A stretch of 10,545 nt of DNA from Deltaproteobacteria bacterium. Its GTDB lineage: Bacteria > Desulfobacterota > UBA8473. The notes beneath the pieces are model-generated. The model was given only the letters and a program-made list of their open reading frames with translations, ran no database searches and was not told the origin of the DNA. Location: positions 1 through 10,545 of the forward strand of contig JAUXFK010000090.1 of the NCBI GenBank assembly GCA_030623035.1, written 5' to 3'. This document shows positions 6,576-10,545 of the stretch, piece after piece. The translations under genes were made by a program, and so were the position numbers. How positions within the stretch are numbered: position 1 is the stretch's first letter; each line of letters begins with the position of its first letter.

Positions 6576-7022
6576 ATGGACAGATTAGATAGGGACATAC
6601 TGAATCGGATACAGTCAAAATTCCCCATTAAATCGAGACCATTTAAGGTTCTGGCGGAGGAATTCAATATCTCTGAAACAGAGATGATCGGCAGGGTTAA
6701 CCGCTTAAAAAACATGGCCTATATCCGTCGTATCGGTGCTTCCTTTGATTCAAGGAATCTGGGGTTTACAAGCACCCTTTGTGCAGCCCGAGTTCCCATA
6801 GAAGAAGTCGAAGACTTTGTTAAAGTACTATACTCATACCCTGGAATAACCCATAACTACAGAAGGACTCATGAATACAACATATGGTTCACATTCATTG
6901 CTGAATCTAAAGAGCAGCTAAAAGATTACATCGATGAAATATCAGAAAAAACAGGTATTAAAGATATACTAAACCTCCCTGCCAGGAAGGTATTTAAGGT
7001 AATAGTGGAGTTTGAAACATGA
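6576..7022 (+). CDS. Siroheme decarboxylase subunit-like protein (AhbA/AhbB, Lrp/AsnC family)
   Basis: The 148-residue protein has an N-terminal winged helix-turn-helix (about 4-60) and a C-terminal RAM/AsnC-like ferredoxin fold. RRIGASFDSRNLGFTSTL and the motif HNYRRTHEYNIWFTF (H93 to F107) are typical of siroheme decarboxylase subunits (Ahb, also NirD/L/G/H). These remove two acetate carboxyls from siroheme to give didecarboxysiroheme on the alternative haem or haem d1 route. The family normally works as a pair of paralogous subunits. Only one is here, so the partner must be elsewhere or the protein is a homodimer or regulator. The start has GAGG 7 nt upstream. Its TGA overlaps the metG ATG (ATGA), implying translational coupling. 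Whether it is the A or B subunit cannot be decided from this sequence alone. Confidence 0.8.
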   Translation: MDRLDRDILNRIQSKFPIKSRPFKVLAEEFNISETEMIGRVNRLKNMAYIRRIGASFDSRNLGFTSTLCAARVPIEEVEDFVKVLYSYPGITHNYRRTHEYNIWFTFIAESKEQLKDYIDEISEKTGIKDILNLPARKVFKVIVEFET

Positions 7023-8554
7023 CCAAAACAATATATATAACAACCCCAATATACTATGTAAACGCAGAACCCCATCTCGGACATGCCTATTCTACTGTTG
7101 TAGCGGATGTGCTCACCCGTTTTTACAGGCTTTTAGGATACGAAACCTATTTTGTTACAGGCACGGATGAGCACGGTGATAAGGTTGTACAGGCTGCTAA
7201 GGCTGCTTGTGAAACACCAAAGGAATATACTGACAGGATCAGCAGCCTCTTTCAAAATACATGGCCTGAGCTTGACATTTCCAATGACTATTTTATAAGG
7301 ACAACAGATGAGAAACATAAAAACCTGCTTCAATACATTCTTCAAAAAATATACGATGCAGGCGATATCTACTTCGGCGAATATGGAGGGCACTATTGCT
7401 TTGGTTGCGAACGTTTCTACAATGAAAAAGAGCTTATAGATGGGAAATGCCCTGATCACAAGGTTGCCCCTCAATTTTTGAAAGAAGAAAACTACTTCTT
7501 CAAGATGAGTAAGTATCAAGACTGGTTAATAGAGCATATCCAGTCTCACCCCGGCTTTATCCGACCTGAGAGGTATCGTAACGAGGTACTGGCCTTCTTA
7601 AGGGACCCGCTTGAGGATCTCTGTATCTCTCGTCCCAAATCAAGATTGGAATGGGGGATAACCCTGCCTTTTGACAACAACTATGTTACATATGTCTGGT
7701 TTGATGCCCTATTCAACTACCTAACCGCTGTCGGCTATCCTGACTCTGCACTCTATTACAAATTCTGGCCATCCGTTCAACATCTGATAGCCAAGGACAT
7801 ATTGAAACCCCATGGTATTTATTGGCCAACGATGTTAAAGGCCTCCGGCATCGAAACATATCAACATTTAAACGTTCATGGTTATTGGAATATCGATGAA
7901 AGCAAAATGTCAAAAAGCCTTGGAAATATAGTAAAGCCTTTAACATTAAAGGACAAATATGGTGTTGATGCGTTCCGGTATTTTCTATTGCGGGAGATGG
8001 TCTTTGGTCTGGATGCCAATTTCAGTGAGAGTGCTCTGATAAATCGCTTAAACTCTGACCTGGCAAATGACCTTGGAAATCTGGTCAGTCGTAGTCTTAC
8101 AATGGCCATTAAGTACTTCAATGGGGTTGTTCAAAAGCCCGAGGAGGCTTTAGAGATCGATAAAAAGCTTCAAGAAGACGCTTTAAAGGCTGTTCAGGAA
8201 GTAACCGCTCAGATGCAAGAACTGGCTTTTAACAAGGCATTAATTGCGATATGGGGATTTATCTCTTCTATAAACAAATATATTGACGAGACCTCTCCCT
8301 GGTCACTGTCAAAGAAAGAAGACCAAAGGAAAAGGTTGGGAACTGTCTTATATAATATCATTGAAGCCTTAAGGATCATTACTGTTCTCATTTTTCCATT
8401 TATGCCGAATACTGCGAAGAAGATATGGGTAGCTTTGGGCATAAAAGAAGATTTATGCGCTCAGAGGTTGAAGAATATAAATGAGTGGGGAAGCATAAAA
8501 GAAGGCACCATGGTTTCAAAGATTGTACCGATCTTTCCCAGGGTAAAACAGTAA
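7019..8554 (+). CDS. metG: Methionyl-tRNA synthetase
   Basis: This class I aminoacyl-tRNA synthetase charges tRNA-Met with methionine in the cytoplasm. The 511-residue protein has the HIGH-type motif PHLGH (18-22), DEHGDK in the Rossmann fold, a zinc-knuckle insertion with C127-F-G-C130 and C144-P-D-H147, and the KMSKS loop at 296-300. An anticodon-binding helical domain follows (about 350-500). The single CxxC...CPDH knuckle and 511-residue length mark the short Bacillus/Thermus-like type without the C-terminal EMAP/Trbp111 tRNA-binding domain. The start codon overlaps the upstream Ahb-like stop (ATGA). No T-box or SAM riboswitch precedes it, consistent with expression from an upstream operon promoter. 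Confidence 0.97.
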   Translation: MTKTIYITTPIYYVNAEPHLGHAYSTVVADVLTRFYRLLGYETYFVTGTDEHGDKVVQAAKAACETPKEYTDRISSLFQNTWPELDISNDYFIRTTDEKHKNLLQYILQKIYDAGDIYFGEYGGHYCFGCERFYNEKELIDGKCPDHKVAPQFLKEENYFFKMSKYQDWLIEHIQSHPGFIRPERYRNEVLAFLRDPLEDLCISRPKSRLEWGITLPFDNNYVTYVWFDALFNYLTAVGYPDSALYYKFWPSVQHLIAKDILKPHGIYWPTMLKASGIETYQHLNVHGYWNIDESKMSKSLGNIVKPLTLKDKYGVDAFRYFLLREMVFGLDANFSESALINRLNSDLANDLGNLVSRSLTMAIKYFNGVVQKPEEALEIDKKLQEDALKAVQEVTAQMQELAFNKALIAIWGFISSINKYIDETSPWSLSKKEDQRKRLGTVLYNIIEALRIITVLIFPFMPNTAKKIWVALGIKEDLCAQRLKNINEWGSIKEGTMVSKIVPIFPRVKQ

Positions 8555-8555
8555 A

Positions 8556-9821
8556 GTGAACGAATCTGTATATACATCTTTCAAGTTTGAAACGGGTAAT
8601 GAAATTGTTGAACAAAAACAGCCCGGACTTACCTTTACGTATATATCCGGACATTTATCTCCGGTAAAAAAAAGGCAGATATCTCTAAAAGAGAAGAGAT
8701 ATCTTTCAAAAAGGCTGAGGTACAAAAAAGACCCCAATGGTGGGATGGGCGGATTCAAGAGTGCAACCATTATTGGTGTAAGCGGGGCAATGGGAAGCGA
8801 AATACTCAAGCGGTTGCTGGATGATCAGGCATTACCGGATTGTGAAAAGATTCAGTTGTTTGGCAGACCGAAAGAAGGTTGCTCAGGGAAGAACAAAAAT
8901 TATTATAACGCGATAATAGAGAAGATAAGAGATGGAATGGGCGGGATACTACCGCGAATCGAACTGATAGATTCTTATAATAGAGTAGACGGAGAGCTAC
9001 TCATAATGTGTGCTGGAAAGACCATATCAAAAGATATGGATAATATCTCTGACAGGACAACTTTAAAAAATGAAAATCGGGTTATCTTTGAAAATTGTGC
9101 GCGCTCAATCAAAGAAAATCCTTTCTGCTCTCCAGAGCTGGTAGTGTTGATAAGCAACCCAAATGAACTCAGTACCTCGATATTTTCGAAATATTTTAAA
9201 AGAGTCGTTGCCATTGGTCCTGTTTTGGATTCCCTGAGGTTCCAAAGGGAGATAAGAGACGATCTGAATTTATCAGCCGAGACCATTATTGACTGCCTGG
9301 TTGGTGGTAATCATGAACTAAAAGGTATGGTACCATTAAAGAGTATGCTTCGAATAGATGGAAAAGAGCCTTCCGAACAACAATGGGGAGAAATCTTTCC
9401 TGTCTCTGAAGAGGATCATGACGAAAACGAAGTATACAAAATAGCTTTTCAGATGGTTAAAAATAGAGACGAGGGGGTCTTCAAATATATCAACAGCCAT
9501 TCTATCACCATAAGGCTGGCTGTAAAACCGCTTATTGAGTACTATTGTGGAGGAAGAGCGGACTTCCCGCTAGGGATTGCCACAATAAGCGTTTTAAAGG
9601 CCTTACAGGGTAAGGTACGTACCCTTGCAACATTGACCAAAAAGACCCGAATAGGAAAAGAAGAGGTATGCATTGGCGTGCCTCTTTTTTTAAGTAAAGA
9701 AGGCATAGAAGAGATAGAGCTTGATTCTATAGAAAATTTTAAAGGCTTTAAGGATGATGAAGGGTTAAATATAGCGATCGAGGTTTTTAAAAGCAAATAC
9801 GACATGTCAAATTTTTTGTAA
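8556..9821 (+). CDS. Divergent lactate/malate dehydrogenase-family protein with N-terminal extension
   Basis: The core is an LDH/MDH fold: nucleotide-binding GVSGAMG (74-80), a MCAGKT turn, R167 in the DRTTL helix, N201 in SNPNE, the D225/R228 pair in GPVLDSLRF and H253 in GGNHEL. The Asp-His catalytic relay and the carboxylate-binding Arg are therefore kept, suggesting an NAD(P)-linked 2-hydroxyacid/2-oxoacid oxidoreductase. The surrounding sequence is far from ordinary LDH or MDH and the substrate is unknown. The GTG start used here lies one base after the metG stop and gives a 65-residue basic, low-similarity extension ahead of the Rossmann fold. There is no clear ribosome site, so reinitiation after metG is implied. 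An internal ATG at 8744 would give a 358-residue protein closer to family size. Confidence 0.7.
   Translation: MNESVYTSFKFETGNEIVEQKQPGLTFTYISGHLSPVKKRQISLKEKRYLSKRLRYKKDPNGGMGGFKSATIIGVSGAMGSEILKRLLDDQALPDCEKIQLFGRPKEGCSGKNKNYYNAIIEKIRDGMGGILPRIELIDSYNRVDGELLIMCAGKTISKDMDNISDRTTLKNENRVIFENCARSIKENPFCSPELVVLISNPNELSTSIFSKYFKRVVAIGPVLDSLRFQREIRDDLNLSAETIIDCLVGGNHELKGMVPLKSMLRIDGKEPSEQQWGEIFPVSEEDHDENEVYKIAFQMVKNRDEGVFKYINSHSITIRLAVKPLIEYYCGGRADFPLGIATISVLKALQGKVRTLATLTKKTRIGKEEVCIGVPLFLSKEGIEEIELDSIENFKGFKDDEGLNIAIEVFKSKYDMSNFL
8677..8704 (+). other. 10-bp perfect inverted repeat near the dehydrogenase-like start
   Basis: AGATATCTCT (8677-8686) and AGAGATATCT (8695-8704) are perfect complements with an 8-nt loop. 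It lies inside the N-terminal extension of the dehydrogenase-like reading frame and 40 nt upstream of the alternative ATG at 8744. If translation starts at 8744 it would be a leader hairpin or operator. Confidence 0.4.
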
Positions 9822-9910
9822 TTGTTTAGCCGTCTTAATGAGCTAACGAGATTTTATATTTATACGAAAGTTAAAAGAAGGCTTTATCAACAATAAAAAA
9901 GGAGAGCGAA

Positions 9911-10405
9911 ATGGAAATTTCCAAAGACACTTTGAAGGGCATATATACGACAAATTCTGCGGGGCTAATAGCCTATATTATGGCTGTAGAAGGGAAGATC
10001 GGAATAGAAGAGGCCTTAAGGATTCATGCCAGACTCCATGCCAGTATGGCCGAAATGGTTGAACATAACTTGTCTAACCTGGGTATAGACGGGAAGGATG
10101 CCCGTGCCGGCATGGCTTTAATTGATGCAATCATGGAAGAGCACTACCCTGGAATCAACGAGATGATGGAACGGGAGAGGACTGAGGATACCCCAAAAAA
10201 GGTAGTGTCAAGGCATAAAGGGTGGTGTCCCACTTTGGCAGCATGCGAAATGCTGGGGATATCTCCGAAGGATTTCTGCCCCATACCCCATGAGGAGGGT
10301 CTTTCCCCATTAGTCCAGGTTATAAACCCAAAACTGCAAGTGAAATTGGGTAAGATCAGACCGGAAGCCGAATATTGTGAGTTGATAGTTGAATTAAACG
10401 ATTAA
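9911..10405 (+). CDS. ATC-hydrolase-like protein
   Basis: The 164-residue soluble protein has a strong GGAG ribosome site 6 nt before the ATG. The C-terminal half, GWCPTLAACEMLGISPKDFC (104-123) and then INPKLQVKLGKIRPEAEYCE (138-157), matches the pattern of the L-2-amino-thiazoline-4-carboxylate hydrolase-like family: a C-P-x(n)-LGIS-x-x-x-x-C core, NP-x-L, then a strand with R-x-E-x-x-x-C-E. Conserved cysteines are C106, C112, C123 and C156. The N-terminal half is helical with an unassigned H/E-rich segment (IHARLHASMAEMVEH). Most family members have no proven activity, so the substrate is unknown. It is 89 bp downstream of the dehydrogenase-like gene on the same strand, possibly in the same transcript but with independent initiation. 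Confidence 0.65.
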   Translation: MEISKDTLKGIYTTNSAGLIAYIMAVEGKIGIEEALRIHARLHASMAEMVEHNLSNLGIDGKDARAGMALIDAIMEEHYPGINEMMERERTEDTPKKVVSRHKGWCPTLAACEMLGISPKDFCPIPHEEGLSPLVQVINPKLQVKLGKIRPEAEYCELIVELND

Positions 10406-10420
10406 AGGTAACTATTCAGC

Positions 10421-10450
10421 CACAGATTCACACAGATGAACACAGACAGT
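10421..10450. repeat. Three imperfect 10-bp direct repeats
   Basis: CACAGATTCA, CACAGATGAA and CACAGACAGT follow one another without gaps, sharing CACAGA. CACAGATT-type strings are often seen near GxxExxY genes in bacterial genomes, and one follows here. Confidence 0.6.
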
Positions 10451-10545
10451 TGTAAACGAAAAGGTAATTGTTGAACTAAAAGCAGTTCGTAGCATTGACG
10501 CTGCGCATGAAGCTCAATTAATCAATTACTTGAAGGCAATAAATA
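10440..10545 (+). pseudogene. 5'-truncated GxxExxY-family gene, running off the window
   Basis: From 10440 the frame reads TQTVVNEKVIVELKAVRSID, then AAHEAQLINYLKAIN at the window edge. VIVELKAV and HEAQLINYLK are the diagnostic C-terminal block of the GxxExxY family (small PD-(D/E)XK-like proteins, function unproven; E and K of VELK are the nuclease-like residues). The N-terminal half with the GxxExxY motif is absent: a TGA closes the frame at 10437-10439 and the repeat array lies there. It is therefore truncated at the 5' end, and its true 3' end is outside the window. Confidence 0.75.

Noticed and set aside
8516..8809. 97-codon minus-strand frame opposite the metG/dehydrogenase junction
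   Set aside because: It is antisense to two supported genes and has no ribosome site or domain.
9826..9850. TTAGC...GCTAA stem after the dehydrogenase-like gene as a terminator
   Set aside because: Only a 5-bp stem with no clear T-run.

Overview
The window looks like a chromosomal segment of an anaerobic, moderately AT-rich bacterium, most likely a Desulfobacterota-type (former deltaproteobacterial) lineage. This rests on an AhbA/AhbB-type siroheme decarboxylase subunit (alternative haem route of sulfate reducers and relatives), a short type-2 methionyl-tRNA synthetase, an ATC-hydrolase-like protein and relics of families common in those genomes (Rcp1-like receiver, GxxExxY protein). No rRNA or ribosomal protein is present, so this placement is inference.

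Left part (1-2800) is gene-poor and scarred. It holds a decayed CopG-type antitoxin relic, a possible insertion-sequence end, a promoter with an overlapping perfect dyad, a secreted protein with two retropepsin-like DTG half-sites plus a PDZ domain, and a PilZ gene whose 3' end runs out of frame into an SH3 domain. GGGGACGT palindromes lie on both sides of the protease-like gene.

Middle part (2800-4900): a 119-bp element with 31-bp perfect inverted repeats sits between the converging PilZ region and an AmpG-like permease on the minus strand, and supplies part of the permease stop codon. A 700-bp gap follows. It contains the C-terminal half of a broken response regulator just upstream of an intact receiver-PAS-histidine kinase gene.

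Right part (4900-10405) is a plus-strand run: kinase, siroheme-decarboxylase-like subunit, metG (ATGA overlap), a divergent lactate/malate-dehydrogenase-like protein one base after metG, then an ATC-hydrolase-like protein with its own strong ribosome site. The window ends inside a 5'-truncated GxxExxY gene preceded by three 10-bp repeats.

No CRISPR array, tRNA, complete transposase, phage or recognisable defence system was found. The noteworthy features are the several gene relics, the MITE-like element, the PilZ/SH3 frame break, the fused double-DTG protein, and the unusual dehydrogenase homologue.
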